The notes below the pieces were generated by a model that saw nothing but the letters and a program-made list of their open reading frames with translations, was not told the DNA's origin and did not search any database. From Escherichia coli (GTDB lineage Bacteria > Pseudomonadota > Gammaproteobacteria > Enterobacterales > Enterobacteriaceae), in contig NZ_AP027764.1 of assembly GCF_036503815.1 (NCBI RefSeq), forward strand, positions 4,402,001-4,466,000: a stretch of DNA of 64,000 nucleotides. The letters run 5' to 3'. Numbering within the stretch: position 1 is the first letter of the stretch; each line of letters opens with the position of its first letter. A program made the position numbers and the translations under genes. Positions 39,134 to 50,159 of the stretch are shown one piece after another.

Positions 39134-39793
39134 TTAACCAATAATATGAAGTGATGTCAGTGGGATATCAACACCCAGTGCGCGCGAAAATAACCACTCC
39201 GGCTCGCCGAGATCGTTAAAAGATTCCTCACCATTTAACAGCAAATATTCACAGGTATCTTCGGTCACCTGCCGTTCATAGCCCATGGTAAAATTATGCA
39301 CTTCCCATTTGGCGTGGTTTTGATTTTCAACTTTTTCCAGCATATAGACGGGTTCGATATTCCCCGGTTCTTCGCTGTTAAAAAATCGCTGCCAGCGTTT
39401 TTCCTGCCAGTTTAAAGTCATTGCCCCCATCGCTTTAGCGTTGATCGCTTCGCGCCAGTGGCTCTCTTTGCTGATACCGTAGCTCTCTTCATAGACAAAG
39501 AGCTTTATATCATCAATGTCATCAATATCTTCGCCGCCGGTGGTATTGATTTGCAGAAATTCATCGCCCGAAGTGTAGTAGCGGAAAATCTGACTACCGC
39601 CGCCCAGATCGATGTGGCTGACAGCGGCTACCGTAAATTCTTCACCCGGCAGCGCAATCAGCAATTCATCTTCCAGCAAACGAAACGCTAACGTGTCGAG
39701 CGTAAAGCCGCTATTGAGATGAAGTCCCAGCGGGCCACGTGCGATTACAGGTTTATCATCCTTACCAAACAGACGCTTGAAAAAACTTGTCAT
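39134..39793 (-). CDS. yjfK: YjfK, DUF2491 cytoplasmic protein
   Basis: This 219-residue acidic soluble protein of the DUF2491 family starts MTSFFKRLFGK, a short amphipathic segment that might touch the membrane. No catalytic motif is visible. Its ATG overlaps the stop codon of the upstream potassium-channel gene (ATGA), which indicates coupled translation. Confidence 0.9.
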   Translation of the reverse strand: MTSFFKRLFGKDDKPVIARGPLGLHLNSGFTLDTLAFRLLEDELLIALPGEEFTVAAVSHIDLGGGSQIFRYYTSGDEFLQINTTGGEDIDDIDDIKLFVYEESYGISKESHWREAINAKAMGAMTLNWQEKRWQRFFNSEEPGNIEPVYMLEKVENQNHAKWEVHNFTMGYERQVTEDTCEYLLLNGEESFNDLGEPEWLFSRALGVDIPLTSLHIIG

Positions 39794-40860
39794 ATGCTTC
39801 CCTCAATGTCCTGCCATGCCACTTCTTCAGCCAAAATACGGTTATTGCCAATAAGATGCAGCCACATACCGCCTTTAACTTCCGTTGCAATGACTGGATT
39901 CAGTTCCATTCCCCTACCATTTTTACAACTGCTTATTCCCAGGACGGTGGCATCATGATGAAGTTTCATATAATGCATCAATGCGCCATAACGCATTGAG
40001 GTAACCCGTTCAGGAATCGGTAAAACAAACCCCGTATCCCCCAGCATTGGATTCATAATCGATGCCACTGATTGAGATGAACCGGGATCTTGTATTGAAC
40101 GGGAAAGTTGTTCTGCTGAAATATTTCGCACTATTTCAATACGTTGACAATGAACCTCTAATAAACGAGCGTAGCGTTCATCTTCCAGATAAGCGACGAT
40201 ATGGCATCTTTCAGGAATAAAATCCGCCAGGGATAGTGCGGTCGTGAACGTCTGCTCATCTGTTTGCGAAAAGATGATGACACTTTGGCAATTTGCCAGT
40301 CCCATGCGGGTATGTTCATGCGGATCATTAAAATTACTAATACGAATGAAATCGACCCAATTATTTCCAGGCATCGGATGTTGAATATCATCCCGCTCAC
40401 ACAAAAGTACCCGGCCAAATGCTCTTCGGGAATCAAACAACAATAATGAAATCATCTTTTCAGTCTGATGCCCGCGCCATCCAATGACCAGCATATGGTT
40501 GCGCAAATTGCTGTAGTCGCCCATTCCCGTCATTCCTTTCGCCAATATGTCTTGCACTAATGCAATGACTTTTCCCATTAAAGCGCCAAATAAACCAACA
40601 CTCACAGGAATCTGCCAGAGCGCTGTGAACAGACGTCCCCCCACCGTTTGGGGTGTGATATCACCAAACCCCAGCGTTGATCCCACAACCGAGCAGTAAT
40701 AAATAAAATTACTAAGTTGACCTACCAACGCCTCTTCATGCAACGCAGTTAACACCAGATAACAAAACAGATACTGTCCTGTAAATAATCCAGTCAATGC
40801 CGGCCAGGTAAGCCTGGAAAGGTGACGTCGGCAGGTTTTAATGATCCATGAGAAGAACAT
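39790..40860 (-). CDS. Predicted two-TM potassium channel with RCK (TrkA-N-like) domain
   Basis: This 356-residue protein has a first transmembrane helix at about 18-42, a pore loop with the K+-filter motif STLGFGDITP (about 61-70), a second helix at about 75-103, and a cytoplasmic Rossmann-like RCK part from about 115 (NHMLVIGWRGHQ, CQSVIIFSQTDEQTF). The helix-pore-helix-RCK order is that of MthK- and Kch-type channels, so it is likely a tetrameric K+ channel gated by a ligand or nucleotide. It is wedged into the yjf cluster: TAATG overlap with yjfJ and ATGA overlap with yjfK. I do not recall this gene at this place in K-12. The ion choice is inferred from the filter alone. Confidence 0.88.
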   Translation of the reverse strand: MFFSWIIKTCRRHLSRLTWPALTGLFTGQYLFCYLVLTALHEEALVGQLSNFIYYCSVVGSTLGFGDITPQTVGGRLFTALWQIPVSVGLFGALMGKVIALVQDILAKGMTGMGDYSNLRNHMLVIGWRGHQTEKMISLLLFDSRRAFGRVLLCERDDIQHPMPGNNWVDFIRISNFNDPHEHTRMGLANCQSVIIFSQTDEQTFTTALSLADFIPERCHIVAYLEDERYARLLEVHCQRIEIVRNISAEQLSRSIQDPGSSQSVASIMNPMLGDTGFVLPIPERVTSMRYGALMHYMKLHHDATVLGISSCKNGRGMELNPVIATEVKGGMWLHLIGNNRILAEEVAWQDIEGSI

Positions 40861-41558
40861 TACTCGCCCTGTTGGCGTTGCAGTCTTGCTAATACATCCT
40901 GGGCGCTACTTTTGTTGCTACCGCCAATCCCGGCTTCCGCCAGTTTTTCATCAAGATCGCGACCATCTGCCACTTTTTCCAGCTGTGCGGCAGCATCCAG
41001 GCGAGCTTGACGTTCGGCCTGACGCGTTTGCAGACGCTTTAAGGATTCTGCCGCTGTCGAAACGCTGGAAGATGCGCCAACAGTAGAGGTCGTTACGGCC
41101 TGTTGTGCACGCTGCATGGCTTCAGTAGCTTTAACGACTTCCATTTGTTGCTCAAATTGAGCGATACGCTGTGCTGTCGCTGTAACCGCTTTTTCCACAC
41201 CATCGCGAGAGACCTCCAGATTCGACAACACTTGCTCTTCAGCGGTAATGAGATTCTCAAGACGGGCGATTTCTTCAGCAACTTCGTTAATCAACGACGG
41301 ATTAACATTCTTGCTTAACGCTTCCAGCGCGCGAGCTTCCAGACTGGCTTTACGCTCACGTAAATCTTTCAGTTTATCGTTGCTCAATTTCACTCTTGCC
41401 AGTAGATCGACACGTGATTTACCGGCCTTATCCAGTTCTGCTTTGGCATCGCGTATATGCTGTTCAAGCATTCTAACGCCCTGTGCTTCTTCAATGGATT
41501 CTTCCGCTTGCGAGATCACCGATTTACCCAGCGTAAGTAAAGTTTTTAAAATTCCCAT
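40860..41558 (-). CDS. yjfJ: YjfJ, PspA/IM30-family membrane-associated protein
   Basis: This 232-residue, mostly alpha-helical coiled-coil protein belongs to the PspA/IM30 (ESCRT-III-like) family. The N-terminal amphipathic segment MGILKTLLTLGKSVISQAEE should bind stressed membranes. It lacks the psp operon context; instead it is followed at once by the K+ channel. It lies 18 bp after yjfI. Confidence 0.92.
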   Translation of the reverse strand: MGILKTLLTLGKSVISQAEESIEEAQGVRMLEQHIRDAKAELDKAGKSRVDLLARVKLSNDKLKDLRERKASLEARALEALSKNVNPSLINEVAEEIARLENLITAEEQVLSNLEVSRDGVEKAVTATAQRIAQFEQQMEVVKATEAMQRAQQAVTTSTVGASSSVSTAAESLKRLQTRQAERQARLDAAAQLEKVADGRDLDEKLAEAGIGGSNKSSAQDVLARLQRQQGE

Positions 41559-41576
41559 AAATACCTGTCCTTGTAA

Positions 41577-41978
41577 TTAGTGTGAATATTCTTCTGTAAT
41601 TTCAGCAAGATCCAAAGCGTTATCTACCAGCGTGGTTATTTCCAGCAGGATATATTCAAGAGAAGATTTAAGCGATAACGCCCCGAAAACAATGTAATAC
41701 TCTTCCTGTTGCACGCTGGAGATCCCTACCGATGACAACGGCATCATCTTCTGATTTCTTAATAAGAAGGTATGAAATTCATCTGGATTGCTGATACTAC
41801 TTACCGGGCAAATAAAGGTTTCGATGATCATTTGGCGGGAAGTAAAAAGAATATTGATTTGCAAATCGCCATAATCATTCATTTTAATAATTAATGCGTT
41901 TTCATTATTTGTTACATCAATATTTTGTTCAGGTACAGTTTGCAGCGCCGTCGCCAGCGCCAACGGATTCCATGTCAT
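41577..41978 (-). CDS. yjfI: YjfI, DUF2170 protein
   Basis: This 133-residue soluble protein of the DUF2170 family is first in the yjfI-yjfC cluster. No enzymatic motif is seen. DUF2170 is nearly always found with PspA-type and DUF350 genes, which suggests a role in the same envelope system. The AT-rich 41979-42060 region upstream holds its promoter. Confidence 0.9.
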   Translation of the reverse strand: MTWNPLALATALQTVPEQNIDVTNNENALIIKMNDYGDLQINILFTSRQMIIETFICPVSSISNPDEFHTFLLRNQKMMPLSSVGISSVQQEEYYIVFGALSLKSSLEYILLEITTLVDNALDLAEITEEYSH

Positions 41979-42060
41979 ATATTATTCCATAGTGATTAAG
42001 TTGAAATATTAATAATATAAATATTTGTAGCACGTAATTATCTTACCAGCTCCAGACAAA

Positions 42061-42091
42061 AAAAAACCATCCAAATATGGATGGTTTTTCA
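42061..42091 (-). terminator. Terminator after rlmB
   Basis: AACCATCC and GGATGGTT form the core of a hairpin (arms 42062-42072 and 42079-42089) with an A-run on one side and a T-run on the other, so on the minus strand it is a complete intrinsic terminator 13 bases after the rlmB stop. Confidence 0.9.
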
Positions 42092-42104
42092 TAATTCAGA
42101 GAAA

Positions 42105-42836
42105 TTAGCTACGCTGGCGTACCGCTTCAAATAAGCAAATGCCGGTCGCTACCGAAACGTTCAGGGAAGAAACGCTTCCTGCCATGGGGATGCTGATCAA
42201 CTCATCGCAATGTTCACGAGTCAGGCGACGCATGCCTTCACCTTCTGCGCCCATCACCAGTGCCAGCCGTCCGGTCATTTTGCTCTGATAGAGCGTATGA
42301 TCCGCCTCTCCTGCCGTACCGACGATCCAAATATTCTCTTCCTGCAACATACGCATAGTGCGCGCCAGGTTAGTCACCCGAATCAGCGGAACGCTTTCTG
42401 CCGCGCCGCAGGCCACTTTTTTCGCCGTGGCGTTGAGCTGTGCGGAGCGATCTTTCGGCACAATCACCGCATGAACGCCTGCGGCGTCCGCGCTGCGCAG
42501 GCACGCGCCGAGGTTGTGCGGATCGGTTACACCGTCGAGGATCAACAGGAACGGCTGATCGAGCGAAGCGATCAGATCCGGCAGATCGTTTTCCTGATAC
42601 TGCCGTCCAGGCTTCACACGGGCGATAATGCCCTGATGCACGGCACCGTCGCTTTTCTCGTCGAGATATTGGCGGTTTGCCAGCTGGATAACCACGCCCT
42701 GGGACTCAAGGGCGTGAATCAGCGGCAACAGACGTTTATCTTCACGGCCTTTTAAAATAAAGACTTCCTGAAAACGTTCAGGGGCGCGCTCCAGCAGGGC
42801 CTGCACTGCGTGGATGCCGTAAATCATTTCGCTCAT
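42105..42836 (-). CDS. rlmB: RlmB, 23S rRNA (guanosine-2251-2'-O)-methyltransferase
   Basis: This 243-residue SPOUT-family enzyme methylates G2251 in the P-loop of 23S rRNA. The N-terminal rRNA-binding domain ([15 protein letters not shown]) is followed by the knotted SAM-binding domain: [28 protein letters not shown] and [16 protein letters not shown], the three SpoU motifs. In E. coli it follows rnr; here a BIME separates them. Confidence 0.96.
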
Positions 42837-42860
42837 TAATGTACTCGTTGTTTACGTTTT

Positions 42861-42960
42861 GCCTGATGCGCTACGCTTATCAGGCCTACATGATCCCTGC
42901 AATGTATTGAATTTGCGTGATTCTGTAGGCCGGATAAGGCGTTCACGCCGCATCCGGCAT
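42861..42960. repeat. BIME between rnr and rlmB
   Basis: One REP unit (GCCTGATGCGCTACGCTTATC...GGCCTAC) at 42861-42890 and a second, inverted one (GTAGGCCGGATAAGGCGTTCAC...GCATCCGGCAT) at 42925-42960. It lies within the rnr-rlmB transcript and could affect message stability. Confidence 0.88.
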
Positions 42961-42988
42961 GAACAAAGCGCATTTTGTCAGCAATCTG

Positions 42989-43011
42989 ACCCTCTTCTGT
43001 TTGAAGAGGGT
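42989..43011 (-). terminator. Hairpin right after rnr
   Basis: ACCCTCTTC and GAAGAGGGT form a 9-bp stem with a five-base loop, 5 bases after the rnr stop. No T-run follows on the minus strand, so it may protect the 3' end rather than terminate. Confidence 0.5.
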
Positions 43012-43016
43012 AATGA

Positions 43017-45458
43017 TCACTCTGCCACTTTTTTCTTCGCCGCACGCTTCGCTTTGGTCGCTGCGGCTATTTTCTGCGTTTTCGCCGATGGCTTTTTCGC
43101 TTTTCTCGCGTCTTTCTTCGCCGCTTTCGGCTTCGTTTTTTTCTCGCCGCGGAAAGCGCTGTCTGGCTCAAAGTTTACCTTTTTACCAACCTGACGACGC
43201 TTGCCGCCTTTTTTGCCTGCATCGCCTTTTTTCGCTTTCTCGCGCGCGGTTTTACCGACGTTGCGCGGTGCGCGTTCGCTGGAGATCAGGCTAAAGTCGA
43301 TTTTGCGCTCGTCCATATTAACCGCTTCGACGCGAACTTCCACGCGATCGCCCAAGCGATAAGTCTGGCCGCTGGATTCACCCATCAGGCGTTGTCCCAC
43401 CTGGTCAAAGCGATAGTAGTCATTGTCCAGCGAAGAGACATGGACCAGACCATCGATGAACAAGTCATCCAGGCGAACAAAGAAGCCAAAGCCGGTAACG
43501 CTGGAAATTACGCCTTTAAAGACGTTACCTACCTGGTCGAGCATGAAGTCACACTTCAGCCAGTCAGCCACATCGCGCGTTGCTTCGTCGGCACGACGTT
43601 CCGCCATCGAACAGTGCTGACCCAGTTGCAGCATTTCTTCCATCGAATAATGGTAGCCGCCGGTTTCAGTGGTATTCCCCTGATGCCCCTGCTCTTTCGC
43701 CAGCAGATACTTAATGGCGCGGTGGAGCGTCAGGTCAGGATAACGACGAATCGGCGAAGTAAAGTGCGCATAGGACTGCAATGCCAGACCGAAGTGACCG
43801 CGGTTTTCCGGATCGTAAATCGCTTGTTTCATTGAGCGCAACAGCATGGTTTGCAGCATTTCTGCGTCAGGACGGTCAGCAACCGATTCCAGCAGTTCCG
43901 CGTAGTCACGCGGTTCCGGCTTGTTACCACCCGGCAATTCCAGCCCCAGTTCCGCCAGCACTGAACGGAAAGAGGTTATCGCTTCGGTGCTCGGCTTGTC
44001 GTGAATACGGAACAGTGCCGGTTCTTTGGCCTTCTCAACGAAACGCGCCGCCGAGATATTCGCCAGAATCATGCACTCTTCAATTAACTTGTGTGCGTCG
44101 TTACGCTGGGTCTGTTCGATACGCTCAATACGGCGTTCAGCGTTGAAAATAAACTTAGCTTCTTCGCTTTCAAACGAGATCCCGCCGCGTTCTTCACGGG
44201 CTTTATCCAGCACTTTATAGAGGTTATGCAGCTCTTCGAGATGCTTAACCAGCGGGGCGTACTGCTCGCGCAGATCCTGATCGCCCTGCAGAATATGCCA
44301 GACTTTGGTGTAGGTCAGACGCGCGTGAGAGCTCATCACCGCTTCATAGAATTTGTAGCCCGTCAGGCGGCCTTTCGACGAAACCGTCATCTCGCACACC
44401 ATACACAGGCGGTCTACCTGCGGGTTGAGCGAACACAGGCCGTTAGAGAGCACTTCCGGCAGCATCGGGATAACCTGCGAAGGGAAGTACACCGACGTGC
44501 CACGGTTACGCGCTTCCCTGTCCAGCGGCGTTGGCGGACGCACATAGTAGCTGACGTCGGCAATCGCGACCCATAAACGCCAGCCGCCGCCGCGTTTTTT
44601 CTCGCAGTAAACTGCATCGTCAAAGTCACGGGCGTCTTCGCCATCAATGGTGACCAGCGGTAAATCGCGCAGATCGACACGGCCAGCTTTCGCCTCTTCC
44701 GGCACTTCTTCTTTCAGCCCGGCAACCTGTTGCTCAACAGCCTGCGGCCAGATGTACGGAATTTCATGGGTACGCAGGGCGATATCAACCGCCATGCCGG
44801 TGCCCATATTATCGCCCAGCACTTCGACGATTTTACCCACTGCTTTGGTACGGCGAGTCGGGCGTTGGGTCAGTTCAACCACCACCACAAAGCCCATCCG
44901 CGCGCCCATTATCTGATCGGGCGGGATTAAAATATCGAAGCTCAGACGGCTGTCGTCAGGAACCACAAAGCCGACACCCGCTTCGGTAAAGTAGCGACCA
45001 ACAATCTGGCTGGTTTTTGGCACCAGTACGCGGACAATACGCGCTTCACGGCGGCCTTTACGGTCAGCGCCCAGCGGCTGTGCCAGCACCTGATCGCCAT
45101 GAATGCAGGTTTTCATCTGCTCGCTGGAGAGATACAAATCATCTTTACGCCCTTCAACCCGCAGAAAGCCGTAGCCATCACGGTGGCCAATAACGGTACC
45201 TTTCACCAGGTCGAGGCGTTCCGGCAGCGCATAGCACTGACGGCGAGTGAAGACCAGTTGACCATCGCGCTCCATCGCGCGCAGGCGGCGACGCAGGCCT
45301 TCAAGCTGCTCTTCGCCTTCAATGTGCAGTTCTACCGCCAGCTCATCACGGCTGGCCGGTTTTTCACGTTTGGTTAAATGTTCGAGGATAAATTCCCGAC
45401 TAGGGATGGGATTCGCGTATTTTTCAGCTTCGCGTTCCTGGAAAGGATCTTGTGACAT
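43017..45458 (-). CDS. rnr: RNase R, processive 3'-5' exoribonuclease
   Basis: This 813-residue RNase II/R-family enzyme degrades structured RNA and takes part in rRNA quality control and trans-translation. In order: an N-terminal winged helix, two cold-shock domains, the RNB catalytic domain with [14 protein letters not shown] (catalytic Asp cluster around 272-281), an S1 domain (about 640-725) and a Lys/Ala-rich tail (about 730-813) needed for recruitment by SmpB-tmRNA. I chose the ATG at 45458 with GGAGG ahead; upstream codons lack support. It lies 38 bp after nsrR, within the same transcript. Confidence 0.97.
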   Translation of the reverse strand: MSQDPFQEREAEKYANPIPSREFILEHLTKREKPASRDELAVELHIEGEEQLEGLRRRLRAMERDGQLVFTRRQCYALPERLDLVKGTVIGHRDGYGFLRVEGRKDDLYLSSEQMKTCIHGDQVLAQPLGADRKGRREARIVRVLVPKTSQIVGRYFTEAGVGFVVPDDSRLSFDILIPPDQIMGARMGFVVVVELTQRPTRRTKAVGKIVEVLGDNMGTGMAVDIALRTHEIPYIWPQAVEQQVAGLKEEVPEEAKAGRVDLRDLPLVTIDGEDARDFDDAVYCEKKRGGGWRLWVAIADVSYYVRPPTPLDREARNRGTSVYFPSQVIPMLPEVLSNGLCSLNPQVDRLCMVCEMTVSSKGRLTGYKFYEAVMSSHARLTYTKVWHILQGDQDLREQYAPLVKHLEELHNLYKVLDKAREERGGISFESEEAKFIFNAERRIERIEQTQRNDAHKLIEECMILANISAARFVEKAKEPALFRIHDKPSTEAITSFRSVLAELGLELPGGNKPEPRDYAELLESVADRPDAEMLQTMLLRSMKQAIYDPENRGHFGLALQSYAHFTSPIRRYPDLTLHRAIKYLLAKEQGHQGNTTETGGYHYSMEEMLQLGQHCSMAERRADEATRDVADWLKCDFMLDQVGNVFKGVISSVTGFGFFVRLDDLFIDGLVHVSSLDNDYYRFDQVGQRLMGESSGQTYRLGDRVEVRVEAVNMDERKIDFSLISSERAPRNVGKTAREKAKKGDAGKKGGKRRQVGKKVNFEPDSAFRGEKKTKPKAAKKDARKAKKPSAKTQKIAAATKAKRAAKKKVAE

Positions 45459-45496
45459 CTCGGTTCCTCCGTTGTCATCTCTGATGAAGATTTTCG

Positions 45497-45922
45497 TCAC
45501 TCCACCAGCAATAATTTATAAAGCGGTTGATTCTCTTCAACCAAATCGGCAAGCGTGTAGTTATCCAGTTCCATAAGAAAACTTTGCACGGCCTTAGAAA
45601 GTGCCTGTTTCAACCGACAGGCAGGTGTAATGTGGCAAAACTCACTGCTGCAATTCACCAGCGATAAAGGTTCCAGCTCGCGCACCACATCACCAATACG
45701 TATCGCACTCGCCGGTTTCCCCAGGCGAATGCCGCCATTTTTTCCACGAACAGCAGTCACGTAGCCGGCACGACTAAGTTGATTGATTATTTTGACCATA
45801 TGATTACGGGAGACGCCGTAGACGTCAGTCACTTCAGAAATACTGGTCATCCGCCCTTCTGGCAATGACGCCATGTAGATCAGCGCACGTAATCCGTAAT
45901 CAGTGAAACTCGTTAACTGCAC
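45497..45922 (-). CDS. nsrR: NsrR, nitric-oxide-sensing Rrf2-family repressor
   Basis: This 141-residue Rrf2-type repressor has an N-terminal winged helix ([18 protein letters not shown], then [19 protein letters not shown]) and three cysteines, Cys91, Cys96 and Cys102, that hold an NO-sensitive iron-sulfur cluster. It represses ytfE, hmp, hcp and others. Its ytfE target site is in this same window. It begins the nsrR-rnr-rlmB unit. Confidence 0.96.
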   Translation of the reverse strand: MQLTSFTDYGLRALIYMASLPEGRMTSISEVTDVYGVSRNHMVKIINQLSRAGYVTAVRGKNGGIRLGKPASAIRIGDVVRELEPLSLVNCSSEFCHITPACRLKQALSKAVQSFLMELDNYTLADLVEENQPLYKLLLVE

Positions 45923-46037
45923 ATCAACCTCAAAAGGGAAAGCGGGAAAAAATACATTTATATTGATGATAAACCAGCCACAAGCTGTGTCGCTAATTTA
46001 TTTCAGTTCGGGGAAGGAAAAAAGCGAGGATTTAACA

Positions 46038-46072
46038 CTGTGTCGGATAGCATAATGGCTAACCCGACACAG
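46038..46072 (-). terminator. Inverted repeat between purA and nsrR
   Basis: CTGTGTCGG and CCGACACAG give a 9-bp perfect stem with an inner TAGC/GCTA pairing. A smaller GGCAG/CTGCC hairpin lies at 46095-46113, closer to the purA stop. No T-run follows on the minus strand. Termination of purA is likely somewhere here. The remaining gap 45923-46126 also holds the nsrR promoter. Confidence 0.45.
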
Positions 46073-46126
46073 CAATGTATCACACTGTTAGCCCGGCAGG
46101 CAAAATATCTGCCAGGCGTACCAGAA

Positions 46127-47428
<1,302 letters not shown>

Positions 47429-47528
47429 TCAAAATCACCGTTTGCTTAAAAATGGATTCTACCATCGCTTTTTCAGAGTTACAGCACTTTTTGCACTCAA
47501 AAATGACCTCGATCAGTCTGTTTTTTGT

Positions 47529-47726
47529 TCAGCCAATCGTTTTCCTCAACATGTAGTAGACCACAACGCCCGCAACCACAAGTCCACCGCCAAAACGACG
47601 TAAAATATTATCGGGCAAATTGGTCATCGCAGCGATCATCTTCTTCCATGCCTTCGGGTAAAGCATCGGCCCTAAACCTTCCAGCACCAAAACCAGGGCA
47701 AGCGCCAGCCAGATTGTCGAATTCAT
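47529..47726 (-). CDS. yjeT: YjeT, DUF2065 small inner-membrane protein
   Basis: This 65-residue protein has two predicted transmembrane helices (about 4-22 and 45-62). It matches E. coli YjeT. The gene lies between hflC and purA, after a terminator, and may be co-transcribed with purA. Its function is unknown. Confidence 0.92.
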   Translation of the reverse strand: MNSTIWLALALVLVLEGLGPMLYPKAWKKMIAAMTNLPDNILRRFGGGLVVAGVVVYYMLRKTIG

Positions 47727-47751
47727 TCATTATCCTTATAGAAAAAGAAAA

Positions 47752-47778
47752 CCACCGACATCCCTGAGGATGCGGTGG
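47752..47778 (-). terminator. Terminator after hflC (end of the hfq superoperon)
   Basis: CCACCG-CATCC pairs with GGATG-CGGTGG (one bulged A) around CTGA; on the minus strand the hairpin is followed by TTTTCTTTTT. It lies about 30 bases after the hflC stop and closes the amiB-mutL-miaA-hfq-hflXKC transcript. Confidence 0.88.
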
Positions 47779-47807
47779 CTTTATTGACCTGTACCGCAGT
47801 CGTTATA

Positions 47808-48812
47808 TTAACGCGTTGCGGAAGTCGGCGTCTTCATGTAGCGGAAGAAATCGCTGTCCGGGCTCATGACCATCACGTCCTGATTGCCAGAGAAGCTGTT
47901 CTCATAAGCACGCAGGCTACGGATGAATGCGTAGAAGTCCGGATCTTTACTGAATGCATCAGCAAACAGTTTGGCTGCTTCTGCATCGCCTTCACCACGC
48001 ATGATGCGGCCCTGACGCTCAGCTTCTGCCAGCGTTCTGGTTACTTCATAGTCGGCAGTCGCGCGCAGTTTTTCCGCTTCTTCCTGACCTTGTGAACGGT
48101 GACGACGTGCTACCGCTTCACGCTCGGCGCGCATACGGTTGTAGATCGCTTCAGACACTTCGGTCGGCAGGTTGATCTGCTTGATACGCACATCGACAAC
48201 TTCAATACCCAGCGCCGCCATACTGTTCGGGTTGATGACCGGTACTTTACCCTTCGTCTCAGCCGTTACGCGCTCTGCCGCTTCGGCAATGGCGTTATCT
48301 GCCGCCGGGGTAGTAACTTCATCTTCTGTACCCGCAGAACCGGAGTTCAGCGCGTCACGTACTTCGAGGGTCAGACGACCACGGGAATCGGTGACGATGT
48401 CTTTCACGTCCAGGCGACCAATTTCAGAACGCAGACGGTCAGAGAACTTACGTTTCAACAGCACTTCCGCTTGCGAAATGTCGCCACCGCCCGTTGCCAG
48501 GTAGTAACGGCTGAAATCACTGATGCGCCATTTGATGTAAGAGTCGACGATCAGGTCTTTCTTCTCTTTAGTCACAAAGCGGTCGGCCTGGTTGTCCATG
48601 GTCTGAATACGTGCGTCGAGCATTTTCACCGTTTCAATGAACGGTATCTTGAAATGCAGACCCGGCTCATAAACCAGAGGTTTGTTGTCATCGTCACGCA
48701 GTACCTTACCAAAACGCAGCGTAATACCGCGCTCACCTTCTTTGACGACAAAGACAGACATGTAAAGCACTACCAGCACGATGATGATAATCGCGATAAC
48801 TGACTTACGCAT
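47808..48812 (-). CDS. hflC: HflC, modulator of FtsH protease
   Basis: This 334-residue SPFH/band-7 protein has an N-terminal transmembrane helix (about 4-21) and a large periplasmic SPFH domain with long coiled coils. With HflK it forms a cage around FtsH in the inner membrane and tunes its proteolysis, including that of phage lambda CII. It lies 2 bp after hflK. Confidence 0.97.
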   Translation of the reverse strand: MRKSVIAIIIIVLVVLYMSVFVVKEGERGITLRFGKVLRDDDNKPLVYEPGLHFKIPFIETVKMLDARIQTMDNQADRFVTKEKKDLIVDSYIKWRISDFSRYYLATGGGDISQAEVLLKRKFSDRLRSEIGRLDVKDIVTDSRGRLTLEVRDALNSGSAGTEDEVTTPAADNAIAEAAERVTAETKGKVPVINPNSMAALGIEVVDVRIKQINLPTEVSEAIYNRMRAEREAVARRHRSQGQEEAEKLRATADYEVTRTLAEAERQGRIMRGEGDAEAAKLFADAFSKDPDFYAFIRSLRAYENSFSGNQDVMVMSPDSDFFRYMKTPTSATR

Positions 48813-48814
48813 CG

Positions 48815-50074
48815 TTATTCCCCCTGACGCTGGTAGTCGTTACGCTGCGCGTTAGCGCGGCGTTGGTCCATAATATCGCCCTGACTGGTGGACGACGTGT
48901 TGCTTGCTCCACTGGTTGTGGAGGAAGAGGCTGGCGGCAGACGCAGCAAATTGCTGGCACCGTTATCGCTCTTCGCCGCAGGGGCATTGCCACCTTTCAG
49001 CATCTGGTCTAACGGCAGAACCATCAGGTTGCCACCTTTATCGTTAACCAGCACTTTGCGGGTGTTGCCCAACACTTTTTCCATCGTCTCGATATACAGA
49101 CGCTCGCGGGTAATTTCCGGCGCAGCTTTATATTCCGGCAGAAGTTTAGCAAAGCGTGCCACTTCACCCTGGGCTTCCAGGATAGTCTGAGCCTTGTACG
49201 CACGCGCCTCTTCGAGGATACGTTGCGCCTGACCGTTCGCACGCGGCTGAACTTCGTTGGTATACGCTTCTGCTTCACGAATGTATTGCTGTTCGTTTTC
49301 ACGCGCGGCAATCGCATCGTCAAACGCCGCTTTTACTTCTTCCGGCGGACGAGCTGCCTGGAAGTTGACGTCCAGCAGAGTGATACCCATGTCATACGGA
49401 CGAATCGTCTCTTCCAGTTCGCGCTGAGTATCGCTACGAATCACGGTACGACCTTCCGTCAGAATGCGATCCATGGTGTATTTACCGATAACCCCACGCA
49501 GGGCGCTGTCGGTAGCCTGACGCAGGCTGTCATCCGGACTGGTCACGCTATACAGATATTTTTCCGGATTGGTGACGCGGTACTGTACGTTCATCTCAAC
49601 GCGCACCACGTTTTCGTCCGACGTCAGCATCACACCGGAAGCAGCCAGTTCACGCACGGCTTCCACGTTCACCGGTTTGACTTCGTCGATAAACGTCGGT
49701 TTCCAGTTCAGACCCGGCTCAACCAGATGGCTGAATTTACCAAAGCGTGTTACCACGCCGCGTTCGGCTTCTTTAATGGTGTAGAAACCACTGGCCGCCC
49801 AAATAATGACAATCGCTGCCGCTGCGATGGTAACGACACGACCGCCAAGCTGCGGGCGCGGGCCTTGCGATGAATTACCACCGCCAGATCCGGTGCCTTT
49901 ACCGCCGCCCAGACCACCGAGCTTTTTGCTCAGTTTGCGGAAGATATCATCTAAATCAGGTGGCCCTTGATCGCGACCGCCTTTGTTTCCATTTCCCTCA
50001 GAGTTGCCGCCAGGTTTGCTGCTTCCCCACGGGTCGCGGTCTTGTCCGTTATTACCGGGCTGATTCCACGCCAT
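48815..50074 (-). CDS. hflK: HflK, modulator of FtsH protease
   Basis: This 419-residue SPFH protein is HflC's partner. A Gly/Asn/Pro-rich cytoplasmic N-terminus (about 1-75) precedes the single transmembrane helix (about 80-100) and the band-7 domain with coiled coils; the C-terminus is Ser/Thr-rich. Sequence and order match E. coli. Confidence 0.97.
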   Translation of the reverse strand: MAWNQPGNNGQDRDPWGSSKPGGNSEGNGNKGGRDQGPPDLDDIFRKLSKKLGGLGGGKGTGSGGGNSSQGPRPQLGGRVVTIAAAAIVIIWAASGFYTIKEAERGVVTRFGKFSHLVEPGLNWKPTFIDEVKPVNVEAVRELAASGVMLTSDENVVRVEMNVQYRVTNPEKYLYSVTSPDDSLRQATDSALRGVIGKYTMDRILTEGRTVIRSDTQRELEETIRPYDMGITLLDVNFQAARPPEEVKAAFDDAIAARENEQQYIREAEAYTNEVQPRANGQAQRILEEARAYKAQTILEAQGEVARFAKLLPEYKAAPEITRERLYIETMEKVLGNTRKVLVNDKGGNLMVLPLDQMLKGGNAPAAKSDNGASNLLRLPPASSSTTSGASNTSSTSQGDIMDQRRANAQRNDYQRQGE

Positions 50075-50159
50075 GTTTGTGCTCCATATTTGTTATGCGG
50101 TGATCCCTGTTGTCTTTCGACGCCAGAGGATATGACTCCACGCTTCAGACGCTACGCCG

